Shown piece by piece: positions 43,137 through 50,806 of a DNA stretch of 64,000 nucleotides (positions are counted from its first letter, which is position 1; the number at the start of each line of letters is the position of its first letter). The stretch is taken from assembly GCA_044358015.1 (NCBI GenBank), contig JBIKOO010000004.1, positions 1 through 64,000 of the forward strand, given 5' to 3'. The position numbers and the translations under genes are program-made. The notes below the pieces were generated by a model. The model was not told where the DNA came from. It did not search any database and saw only the letters and a list, made by a program, of their open reading frames with translations. This DNA is from Casp-actino8 sp044358015. GTDB taxonomy: Bacteria > Actinomycetota > Acidimicrobiia > Acidimicrobiales > Ilumatobacteraceae.

Positions 43137-45646
43137 CAGCGATCTTTCATTCGCTTCGGATCGGCATTGGCGGGATCGTCAGGCCACTGATGCTTGGGAT
43201 AGCGACCCGCCATATCTTTCTTGACATCGGTCCATGACCCTGACCAAAATCCAGGTAGATCCGCCGTGACTTGAATGGGTCGATCGGCTGGTGAAAGTAG
43301 ATGAAGCACCAAAGGCACCCGACCACCAGCAACAGTTGGATGAGTCTTGGTGCCAAACAAATCTTGAACCCGCATGCGCACGACAGGTGCAGTTCCTTCT
43401 TTAACTGCGCTTGCGTAATCAATCGGTAACGATCGGCCCGAAGCTAACTCAAGAGTGCTCGGTACAAGATCATCAATCTGCGCACCTTCTGGCCACGGAA
43501 GTTGAGAACGCAACAACATTCCAAGGTTGAGTTCTTTGATGTCATTGATTGAAGTCATCCCCGCCAGGTACGGACGAAGCCAATCTTGCGATGTTGCAAT
43601 TAATGCTTTATCCGACCAGTCGGGCCATGGTTCGCCAATTTCTCGTCGCAAGAAAGAAATTCGTGCACGCAGTTCGCTCGTCGCACTTGACCACGGCAAT
43701 GGTGCCAAACGCTGTTGTACCAAATATTCCATAATCGCCGACACCGTTGAATCATTCGGTGAGGGTCGACGAGTCTCTTCAGATAGACGCATTCGATCAA
43801 GTTTGACGGTCACTCGCTCAACAAAGTCTTTGCGTTCTTTATCCCACAAAGTCAAGCGCTCTTCAATGACATCATTCGTGAGAACTTCGTTAATCGTTGC
43901 TTCATCAACAACAGCACATAAACGAATTCGGGCATTCTTACGATCGCCATCTAAGTCGGCAGCGACAACAAACATTTCGTGTGCGAGTTGATCATTGGGT
44001 CGAAACCAAGCGGCTGAACCATTGCGCATTTGATATTGGCCAGGTTGCCGACGCATCGCTAAACGGTCGGGATAGGCGAGAAGTAGTACTGCGCCGGCAT
44101 GATCAGAATTCACACTGTCCCAATCGAGGCGACCACCAGTACGGCGAGCCATATCTTCGGCACGCTCACGAACCCGTTCAGTGCCACGACGGTCGGCGCG
44201 ATCGTCATACATTTCGCGCGTGATGAACTGCACCCGCAATGAAATGTCAACTGGCAAATCATCAGGTCGTCCGCGCATGACATCACGATCATCAAGTAAC
44301 GCGGCAATAACGCAAGCCAAACCGTGATCACTTGGGTGCGCTGATGTCACCATGTGCGCAAGGCGTGGATGTACTGGCGCAGCAAGCATTCGTCGACCGA
44401 TGTTAGTCAGTTTCTCTTCATGATCAAGCCCCCCGAGCATTTGTAAAAGCTCAATGCCTTGTTTGTACGCGGCCTCTGGTGGACGGTCGGCAAAAGATAA
44501 CTCGGCTAATGGAGTTCCCCAAGATGCAAGTTCAAGTGCGAGCCCCGATAAATCAACTTGAGTAATTTCAGGATCAAGGTGTGAACGTCGCGTGGTGTGT
44601 TCGAGCTTGCTCCACAGGCGATATGCAACACCAGGTCCAAGTCGACCAGCACGGCCAGCGCGTTGTTCGGCTGATGCGCGTGAAGTTGGAATAGTTGTGA
44701 GTCGTGTCATGCCGGTGCGCGGGTCGTAACGCGGAACGCGCGCTTGGCCAGCATCAACGACAACGCTGACGCCGTTGACAGTCAAACTTGTTTCAGCGAT
44801 ATCGGTACTGAGCACAACGCGACGTCGTCCTGCAGGCGATGGTGCAAGAGCGCGATCTTGATCGGCTAATGAAAGTGCACCCGCAAGTGGATACACATCG
44901 GTGTCGGACATGACCGATCGTTCAAGCGCTTGTTGAACGCGATTGATTTCGCCGATACCCGGCAGAAAAACAAGAATGTCGCCAACGTTTTCACGCAGTG
45001 CGCGCATGGTGACGTCAACGACTGCATCGTCAAGTCTTTGTTGTTTGCCGGCCGGCGCCCAAGTAATTTCAACGGGGTGTTGACGGCCAGCACTAGAGAT
45101 AATTGGTGCAGGCTCACCGTCGCCAAGAAGTTTTGCAAAGCGATCAGTGTCAGCGGTTGCCGACATTGCGAGAACGCGTAAATCTGGTCGTAAATTTCTG
45201 CGAGCATCAAGACAAAGCGCAAGGCCGACATCGGTGGGCAAGTTGCGTTCGTGAACTTCGTCAAAGATCACGAGACCAATGCCGGGCAATTCAGGATCAT
45301 TTTGTAATCGCCGCGTCAGAATTCCTTCGGTGACAACTTCAATGCGAGTGTTCGGACCAATTCGTCGTTCATCGCGCGTTTGATATCCAACAAGTTCGCC
45401 TGGTTCTTGACCAATCAATGAAGCGAGTCGTCGCGCCGCAGCACGAGCGGCAAGACGTCTTGGCTCAAGCATCACAATGCGTTGACCGTTGAGCCACTCT
45501 TCATTGATGAGCCGCAAAGGAATGAGTGTGGTTTTTCCCGCGCCAGGTGGAGCTACAAGAACTGCGGTCAGACGTTGAGCTAATGCCGATCGAAGTTCGT
45601 CAATGACGTCTTCAACGGGGAGGTCGGTGACAGGTAACAGAATCAG
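43136..45646 (-). CDS. hrpB: ATP-dependent helicase HrpB with non-canonical start codon
   Basis: An 836-residue DEAH-box helicase if translation starts at CTG 45646. Walker A is GAGKTT (35-40), DEVH lies near 129-132, and the RAGRAGR motif VI and C-terminal HrpB domain follow, matching the usual HrpB length. The only ATG/GTG/TTG available at the 5' end is TTG 45517, which lies after Walker A and would give a dead enzyme. The frame is open upstream to a TAG at 45667 with no standard start. CTG 45646 forms a CTGA overlap with the preceding gene's stop; ATT 45643 and CTG 45640 are alternatives. RNA helicase of unclear cellular role. Confidence 0.87.
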   Translation of the reverse strand: MILLPVTDLPVEDVIDELRSALAQRLTAVLVAPPGAGKTTLIPLRLINEEWLNGQRIVMLEPRRLAARAAARRLASLIGQEPGELVGYQTRDERRIGPNTRIEVVTEGILTRRLQNDPELPGIGLVIFDEVHERNLPTDVGLALCLDARRNLRPDLRVLAMSATADTDRFAKLLGDGEPAPIISSAGRQHPVEITWAPAGKQQRLDDAVVDVTMRALRENVGDILVFLPGIGEINRVQQALERSVMSDTDVYPLAGALSLADQDRALAPSPAGRRRVVLSTDIAETSLTVNGVSVVVDAGQARVPRYDPRTGMTRLTTIPTSRASAEQRAGRAGRLGPGVAYRLWSKLEHTTRRSHLDPEITQVDLSGLALELASWGTPLAELSFADRPPEAAYKQGIELLQMLGGLDHEEKLTNIGRRMLAAPVHPRLAHMVTSAHPSDHGLACVIAALLDDRDVMRGRPDDLPVDISLRVQFITREMYDDRADRRGTERVRERAEDMARRTGGRLDWDSVNSDHAGAVLLLAYPDRLAMRRQPGQYQMRNGSAAWFRPNDQLAHEMFVVAADLDGDRKNARIRLCAVVDEATINEVLTNDVIEERLTLWDKERKDFVERVTVKLDRMRLSEETRRPSPNDSTVSAIMEYLVQQRLAPLPWSSATSELRARISFLRREIGEPWPDWSDKALIATSQDWLRPYLAGMTSINDIKELNLGMLLRSQLPWPEGAQIDDLVPSTLELASGRSLPIDYASAVKEGTAPVVRMRVQDLFGTKTHPTVAGGRVPLVLHLLSPADRPIQVTADLPGFWSGSWTDVKKDMAGRYPKHQWPDDPANADPKRMKDR

Positions 45647-46146
45647 CCAAGTGCGGGAGTGCCGCTAAATGAAACGGGATCTCCGGCTGCCGGAATTGAA
45701 GGAGCAGTCCATGCTGTGGTGTCGGCAATGGCTTTGGCCACTTTGCGCCATTGGGCCGCATCCCAACCTTCGGCAACAGCGTTGATGGTTCCGTCGGAGC
45801 GCACGAACACAAATGCGGGCAAGGTGGTGAGGCCAAAAGACTTCACGGCGGCGCGGTCGGGGTCGGTGAACACCAAGAACTCCTTGGCCAAAGGTCCGAG
45901 GAATGAGCGAGTTTCGTCGGCGGATGCGGTGACAATCAGATTGGTGCGAGCTGCCGAACCGCCAAAGGCTCGCAAGATGCGGGCCGCGGTAGCGAGAATC
46001 CACGAACTTTCGTTGGTGTAGGGATCAAGGACGACGGAGGCAAGATGGAAGGTGGTCAGCCATTCACTGAGCGTGCGGGCCGGAAAGGCGTCGGCTTCAA
46101 GCGAAAGGGGCTCAAGGAGAAGATCGGGGGAAGGTGTTGCAGCCAC
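45643..46146 (-). CDS. Thioredoxin-fold protein without CxxC motif
   Basis: A 167-residue protein resembling a thioredoxin domain: a strand ASVVLDPYTNESSW where the CxxC redox motif is expected, a central TNLIVTASADE, and the cis-proline loop GLTTLPAFVFVRSDGTINA. With no cysteine at the active site it cannot act as a disulfide oxidoreductase. Its TGA overlaps the proposed hrpB start. No signal peptide is evident. Function unknown; a chaperone or binding role is possible. Confidence 0.72.
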   Translation of the reverse strand: MAATPSPDLLLEPLSLEADAFPARTLSEWLTTFHLASVVLDPYTNESSWILATAARILRAFGGSAARTNLIVTASADETRSFLGPLAKEFLVFTDPDRAAVKSFGLTTLPAFVFVRSDGTINAVAEGWDAAQWRKVAKAIADTTAWTAPSIPAAGDPVSFSGTPALG

Positions 46147-46203
46147 GGTGTTAACGGTAGCGCAGACTCACCGTCGAACCCTCACCACTCCCAACCCCAC
46201 CTA

Positions 46204-46309
46204 TTGGGCGCGAAAACCCCCCGTTTTCGGTGGTCAGAATCCCCAAGTGCTGGCAAGGTTCAAGAGTTGGGGAAATAGACCCCCGTTTTCGGGGGTGAAT
46301 CGCGCCCAA
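46204..46309. ncRNA. Nested inverted repeats forming a possible four-helix (cloverleaf-like) structure
   Basis: Four pairings fit in one 106-nt block. An outer stem TTGGGCG(CGA)/(TCG)CGCCCAA joins 46204-46213 to 46300-46309. A hairpin CGAAAAC/GTTTTCG spans 46211-46217 and 46223-46229 with a C5 loop. CCCCAA/TTGGGG pairs 46241-46246 with 46267-46272, and ACCCCCG/CGGGGGT pairs 46279-46285 with 46290-46296 across a TTTT loop. The block ends 42 nt before the PPOX gene start, so a leader RNA or a DNA cruciform is possible. Transcription is not shown. Confidence 0.45.
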
Positions 46310-46351
46310 GAGGATTGGGGAGGGGGATGGCGAACTAGGGTCGGAAGCCAT

Positions 46352-46819
46352 ATGGCAAATAAGCGCTCTTCCATCACGATGACCGAGGCCGAAATCGCGG
46401 CCTACCTCGAAACTCAGACCATTCTCAATATCGCCTCGATCGGACCGACCGGCCACCCGCATCTCGTCGCCATGTGGTACGAGGTCATGGACGGCAAAGT
46501 CACATTCTGGACTTTCGGCAAGAGCCAAAAGATCGTCAACTTGCGTCGCAACAACAAGATCACCGGCTTGATTGAAAGTGGCGATGCGTACGAAGAACTC
46601 AAGGGACTCGAGATCGTCGGAACCGCCACCATCATTGAGGACTACGACAAGATCTTGGCCATTGGCAAAGCAGTCGGACTCAAGTACAACGGCGAAGGTG
46701 CAATCAGTGACGCAGCACTCCCATTCTTGGAAGCGCAAGCAAAGAAGCGTCTCGGAATTCAGATCGAAGTTGAGAACATCGTGTCGTGGGACCACAGCAA
46801 AATTGGTGGCGGCTACTAG
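46352..46819 (+). CDS. PPOX/FDOR-class F420- or flavin-binding protein
   Basis: A 155-residue split-beta-barrel protein of the pyridoxamine-phosphate-oxidase-like family. The N-terminal helix MTEAEIAAYLETQTILNIASIGPTGHPHLVAMWY and the strand-rich GKVTFWTFGKSQKIVNLRRN segment are typical of F420-dependent FDOR-B proteins of actinobacteria. ATG 46352 is the first start after the palindromic block. Substrate unknown; biliverdin, quinone or pyridoxal reductions occur in relatives. Confidence 0.82.
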   Translation: MANKRSSITMTEAEIAAYLETQTILNIASIGPTGHPHLVAMWYEVMDGKVTFWTFGKSQKIVNLRRNNKITGLIESGDAYEELKGLEIVGTATIIEDYDKILAIGKAVGLKYNGEGAISDAALPFLEAQAKKRLGIQIEVENIVSWDHSKIGGGY

Positions 46820-46841
46820 TTCACGTTATGCAGCCACTCGT

Positions 46842-48227
46842 TTAGCGTTGACCGCGGCGGCCGCTTCCTGAAGTCGTTGCCGCCGAAGCAATTGCTTGTG
46901 CGGTCGCTTCAAGATCAGATGTGGTTCCCAAAAGACCAACAGTCAGCCGCATTGAATCTGGATGAGCGTTAACTAAGAACGGTGTTCCAGGTGCTGCGCC
47001 AATTCCTTGGGCAGCCAAAGTCATGAGTGCACTTCTTTCGTCGCTGACGAGAACCCACAAATTGATTCCGTCGGTTCCAGTAGAAAAAACGTTGCGTTCA
47101 TTGAGGATTTGCACAACTTCTTGGCGGCGGCGCGCATACTCGGCGCGAGCATGGCTCAGTGATTCAAGTGTTGCTTGATCGTCCAGTAGTTCAAGCAACA
47201 CAGCTTGCAAAATGCGACTGCTCCAACCTGGTCCGAGCAGCCGACGATTTGCTGCGGCTGAAATAACATCGCCGGCTCCGCCAACTGCAGCAAGACGTAA
47301 GTCGGGCCCGTGGCTCTTTGAATAGCTACGGATATGAACAGTTCGCGTGGGCAAGTGGTTGCCGATGCTGTTCAATTCACCGACGGCAATATCGCCGGCA
47401 TGGTCGTCTTCAATGATCGTGATTGATTCTGAATGTCCTGATGCAACAATTGCGTTGGCGATGTTTTGCGCACGTTGTGCAGACATCGTGACACCAGTCG
47501 GATTTTGCGCGCGTGGTTGTAAAAACAATGCCGTTGGTTTTTGTTCAAGTGCGGCCGTGAGCGCTTCAACGTTCATGCCTTGGGCGTCGACCTCAACCCC
47601 AATGACATCAGCGCCAATCTTTTCCAGCAGGTCAAGCAACGGCGGGAAGGTCGGGTGTTCAACGATCACGCGATCACCGAGACGGACCACCACTTGGGCA
47701 ATGCGATCAAGGGCATCCATAGCCCCGTCAACGACGGTGAGTTCTTCGGGCACAAAGGGCCAACGATGACGCAAGGCCTCTTCGAGTTGGGGCAACACGG
47801 GGTGATCGAGGTAACTACTGGTGAGGGTTTGGCTGCTCACCCGCGCTAGCGCGGTTCGTAGGTCGGGGAGAAGCGTCGAATCCGGTGTTCCGGTCGACAA
47901 ATCAAGGGCGAAATGACCCCGATGATCGCTGTCGGCGGCCACTTGGCGATAGCGGCGTGGACCGCCAGGGCCAGTGGGTTGGCGAACGAAAGAACCGTTG
48001 CGGCCCAAAGTCTCAATTGCCCCGACTTCGGCGAGAGAACGCCAGGCCTCTCCGACCGTGGTCGGCGAGACGCCCAGTTTGCGTGATAGTTGCCGAACGG
48101 TCGGCAACTGCGCCCCGATCACTAAATCGCCTGACGAAATCAATCGACCGATTGCTGTGGCGATACCTCGCGCGCTGCGATCATTGATTGAGTTCGCAAT
48201 CTCAAGAGTCAAAGTGTCATTGATCAT
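46842..48227 (-). CDS. MocR-type (GntR/aminotransferase fusion) transcriptional regulator
   Basis: A 461-residue fusion of an N-terminal winged helix (LPTVRQLSRKLGVSPTTVGEAW, 41-62) to a fold-type I aminotransferase domain. The PLP lysine is Lys304 in SYSKSHG, with Asn242 and Asp274/275 as cofactor contacts. MocR proteins sense amino compounds or PLP adducts. It diverges from the ureidopropionase gene, so beta-alanine, an aminated pathway intermediate, is an attractive effector for control of the pyrimidine locus (inference). Confidence 0.88.
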   Translation of the reverse strand: MINDTLTLEIANSINDRSARGIATAIGRLISSGDLVIGAQLPTVRQLSRKLGVSPTTVGEAWRSLAEVGAIETLGRNGSFVRQPTGPGGPRRYRQVAADSDHRGHFALDLSTGTPDSTLLPDLRTALARVSSQTLTSSYLDHPVLPQLEEALRHRWPFVPEELTVVDGAMDALDRIAQVVVRLGDRVIVEHPTFPPLLDLLEKIGADVIGVEVDAQGMNVEALTAALEQKPTALFLQPRAQNPTGVTMSAQRAQNIANAIVASGHSESITIIEDDHAGDIAVGELNSIGNHLPTRTVHIRSYSKSHGPDLRLAAVGGAGDVISAAANRRLLGPGWSSRILQAVLLELLDDQATLESLSHARAEYARRRQEVVQILNERNVFSTGTDGINLWVLVSDERSALMTLAAQGIGAAPGTPFLVNAHPDSMRLTVGLLGTTSDLEATAQAIASAATTSGSGRRGQR

Positions 48228-48263
48228 CAGAATGCAGTCAATCGTGTTTCGTCAGCGTAAAAG

Positions 48264-48291
48264 CATTGTCCTGTCACAATAATGGCATTGT
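48264..48291. promoter_or_regulatory. MocR-side repeat cluster (GCATTGT direct repeats and ATTGT/ACAAT dyad)
   Basis: ATTGT (48265-48269) faces ACAAT (48276-48280), and a second ATTGT follows at 48287-48291 as part of a repeated CATTGT. Mixed direct and inverted copies of a short motif are typical of MocR operators. It lies about 37 nt upstream of the MocR start, so autoregulation is plausible. Confidence 0.4.
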
Positions 48292-48302
48292 TCACATGGC
48301 TG

Positions 48303-48367
48303 TGTGTCAATTACCCTGAAGACAGAGAGCTTCACTGAGCTGTGTCAATCAGTCTGAATTATCAGAC
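48303..48367. promoter_or_regulatory. Pyrimidine-operon regulatory region: paired direct repeats and a palindrome
   Basis: TGTGTCAAT occurs at 48303-48311 and 48341-48349, each followed after 4 nt by CTGAA (48316-48320, 48354-48358), giving a spaced composite motif repeated with a 38-bp period. The second CTGAA merges into a perfect dyad GTCTGA-ATTA-TCAGAC at 48352-48367, 51 nt before the ureidopropionase start. These are good operator candidates for the divergent MocR regulator. Confidence 0.5.
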
Positions 48368-48418
48368 GGCGAGTCACACGATATTGAAGCGGTTAAGACA
48401 TCAGAAATGGGGAAAGAA

Positions 48419-49270
48419 ATGACTGGCTCACAAGACAGCGTGCGCGCCGCAATTTTTCAGACTGACTGGACCGGCTCAAAAGACACGATGATTGACAAGC
48501 ACGAAGCTGCTTGTCACGATGCAGCCAAGCAGGGTGCCCAAGTCATCTGTTTCCAAGAACTCTTTTATGGTCCGTACTTTTGTCAGGTTCAAGAAACTGA
48601 GTACTACAGCTACACCGAGTACATCCCCGACGGCCCGACCACCCAGCGTTTCCAAAGCATCGCGAAAGAAACTGGCATGGTCATTGTGTTGCCGATGTAC
48701 GAAATCACTCAAGCGGGCGTGTATTACAACACCGCTGCTGTGATTGATGCTGATGGTAAATACCTCGGCAAGTACCGCAAACAACACATTCCACAAACCA
48801 AAGGTTTTTGGGAGAAGTTCTATTTCAAGCCAGGCAATGGTGGCTATCCGGTGTTTGATACTGCGGTCGGCAAAGTCGGCGTGTATATCTGTTACGACCG
48901 CCACTTTCCAGAAGGTTGGCGTGCGCTTGGTTTGAACGGCGCTCAGATCGTGTTCAATCCTTCAGCAACCCATCGCGGACTCAGCGAGTACATCTGGAAG
49001 GTCGAACAGCCAGCTGCTGCTGTCGCCAACATCTATTACGTCGGTGCAATCAACCGTGTTGGAATCGAGTCACTCGGCGAAAACGACTTCTACGGCCAGA
49101 GTTATTTTGTTGACCCTGAAGGAAAGTTTGTTGGGGCACAGGGCGATCCGTACAAGCCCGAACTCATTGTTCGTGATCTTGACATGAAGAAGTTGCGCGA
49201 AGTTCGCGATCGTTGGGCGTTTTATCGCGACCGTCGCCCCGAGGCGTACGGCGATCTCACTGAGTTGTGA
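48419..49270 (+). CDS. Beta-ureidopropionase (N-carbamoyl-beta-alanine amidohydrolase), nitrilase family
   Basis: A 283-residue carbon-nitrogen hydrolase. The Glu-Lys-Cys triad is Glu47 (CFQELF), Lys121 (KYRKQHIP) and Cys158 (ICYDRHFP). The sequence resembles N-carbamoyl amino acid/beta-ureidopropionate hydrolases, which release CO2, ammonia and beta-alanine. ATG 48419 sits just behind GGGGAAAG; an ATG at 48407 would place that site inside the gene. First gene of the catabolic operon, 58 nt before the dihydropyrimidinase gene. Confidence 0.87.
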   Translation: MTGSQDSVRAAIFQTDWTGSKDTMIDKHEAACHDAAKQGAQVICFQELFYGPYFCQVQETEYYSYTEYIPDGPTTQRFQSIAKETGMVIVLPMYEITQAGVYYNTAAVIDADGKYLGKYRKQHIPQTKGFWEKFYFKPGNGGYPVFDTAVGKVGVYICYDRHFPEGWRALGLNGAQIVFNPSATHRGLSEYIWKVEQPAAAVANIYYVGAINRVGIESLGENDFYGQSYFVDPEGKFVGAQGDPYKPELIVRDLDMKKLREVRDRWAFYRDRRPEAYGDLTEL

Positions 49271-49328
49271 TCGTTAAGTTGTAGGAAGTCGTAGACATCA
49301 ATTCCATTCAGCAAATCAGGAGGGCATC

Positions 49329-50777
49329 ATGGCCAAGGTATTAATCAAGAACGGATTAGTCATTTCACCCACGGGTGTAGTTGCCAACGACGTATTGATT
49401 GAAGGCGAGAAGATCGCCGCAGTCGGTGCCCCTGGTTGGTTTGAATCATCCGAGCAAGGTTGCGACAAAGTCATTGATGCCAAGGGCAAATATGTGATCC
49501 CTGGTGGCGTTGATGTGCACACACACATGGAACTTCCATTCGGTGGAACGTTCGCATCAGATACTTTTGAGACTGGATCACGTGCGGCTGCATGGGGTGG
49601 AGTCACCACAATCGTCGACATGGCCGTTCAGCGCTATGGCGAAAATGTCTTTGACGGGCTTGCCGAATGGCACCGCAAAGCAACCGGCGAATGCGCAATT
49701 GACTACGCATTCCACCAAATCATCGGTGGTGTTGATGATCAGTCATTGAAGGATATGAAATACCTCACCGAGCATGAAGGCATCAGTAGTTTCAAACTGT
49801 TCATGGCGTACCCCGGTGTTTTCTACAGCGATGACGGACAAATTTTGAAGGCCATGCAGACCGCTGCCGAATGCGGCGCGATGATCATGATGCATGCTGA
49901 AAACGGCCCGGCTATTGATGTTTTGGTGCAGCAAGCGCTGTCTCGTGGCGAAACCGATCCTCGCTACCACTCATACACGCGTCCTTCGCCGCTTGAAGCT
50001 GAAGCCACGCACCGCGCCATCGTGTTGTCTCATGTCGCCGGCAATGTGCCGTTGTACATCGTGCATATGTCGGCTGGCGATGCTCTGAACGAAGTCGCTG
50101 CAGCACGTCACCATGGTCGCAACGTTTTTGCCGAGACCTGCCCGCAGTACTTGTGGATGACCCTTGAAGAAACATTGGGTCAGCCTGGATTTGAAGGTTC
50201 AAAGTGGGTCTGCAGTACGCCGGTGCGTTCACGCGATCATGATCCGCACTACATCGGTCAGATGGGCCACGGTCACCAAGGTGACTTGTGGAAGGGCTTG
50301 CGTATGAACGAGCTAGCTGTCGTGAGTACCGACCATTGTCCGTTCTGCTTCAAGGATCAAAAAGAACTTGGTCTCGGTGACTTCTCCAAGATTCCGAACG
50401 GAATCGGTGGTGTCGAACACCGCATGGAATTGATTTATCAAGGTGTTGTCGCTGGTGAACTGACGCTTGAGCGTTGGGTTGAAACCTGTTGCACGACTCC
50501 CGCGCGCATGTTTGGTATGTACCCACAAAAGGGCATCATTGCTCCTGGTAGCGATGCTGACGTTGTTGTTTGGGATCCGAACACCAAGACCAAGATTGGT
50601 ATCAACGACAAGCACCACATGAACATGGATCACTCAGCCTGGGAAGGTTGGGTCATCGACGGAAAAGTTGACACCGTGTTCTCGCGTGGAACTGTGCTCA
50701 TTGATAACGATCAATATGTTGGCCGCAAAGGTCATGGCAAGTACATCAAGCGTGGCTTGTCGCAATATCTCGTCTGA
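49329..50777 (+). CDS. Dihydropyrimidinase/D-hydantoinase
   Basis: A 482-residue cyclic amidohydrolase with a binuclear metal site: His64 and His66 in VDVHTHM, the carboxylated Lys156 (FKLFMAY), His189 (MHAENG), a His in IVHMSAG and an Asp in STDHCPF. It opens dihydrouracil, dihydrothymine or hydantoins to N-carbamoyl amino acids, the direct substrates of the upstream ureidopropionase. The start has a strong AGGAGGG site. Confidence 0.92.
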   Translation: MAKVLIKNGLVISPTGVVANDVLIEGEKIAAVGAPGWFESSEQGCDKVIDAKGKYVIPGGVDVHTHMELPFGGTFASDTFETGSRAAAWGGVTTIVDMAVQRYGENVFDGLAEWHRKATGECAIDYAFHQIIGGVDDQSLKDMKYLTEHEGISSFKLFMAYPGVFYSDDGQILKAMQTAAECGAMIMMHAENGPAIDVLVQQALSRGETDPRYHSYTRPSPLEAEATHRAIVLSHVAGNVPLYIVHMSAGDALNEVAAARHHGRNVFAETCPQYLWMTLEETLGQPGFEGSKWVCSTPVRSRDHDPHYIGQMGHGHQGDLWKGLRMNELAVVSTDHCPFCFKDQKELGLGDFSKIPNGIGGVEHRMELIYQGVVAGELTLERWVETCCTTPARMFGMYPQKGIIAPGSDADVVVWDPNTKTKIGINDKHHMNMDHSAWEGWVIDGKVDTVFSRGTVLIDNDQYVGRKGHGKYIKRGLSQYLV

Positions 50778-50806
50778 AATCCCCCCTACACACTAAGGAG
50801 TTGCCT

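Noticed and set aside
45517..45519. TTG as the hrpB start codon
   Set aside because: It lies 3' of the Walker A motif; a helicase starting here could not bind ATP, while homology continues upstream in the same frame.
46052..46351. N-terminal extension of the PPOX gene through the inverted repeats
   Set aside because: The extended translation is low-complexity and overlaps the divergent thioredoxin-like gene; homology begins at 46352.
46151..46795. Long minus-strand frame (about 214 codons) opposite the PPOX gene
   Set aside because: It is antisense to a recognisable PPOX-fold gene, shows no family motif and would overlap the palindromic block; treated as a shadow.
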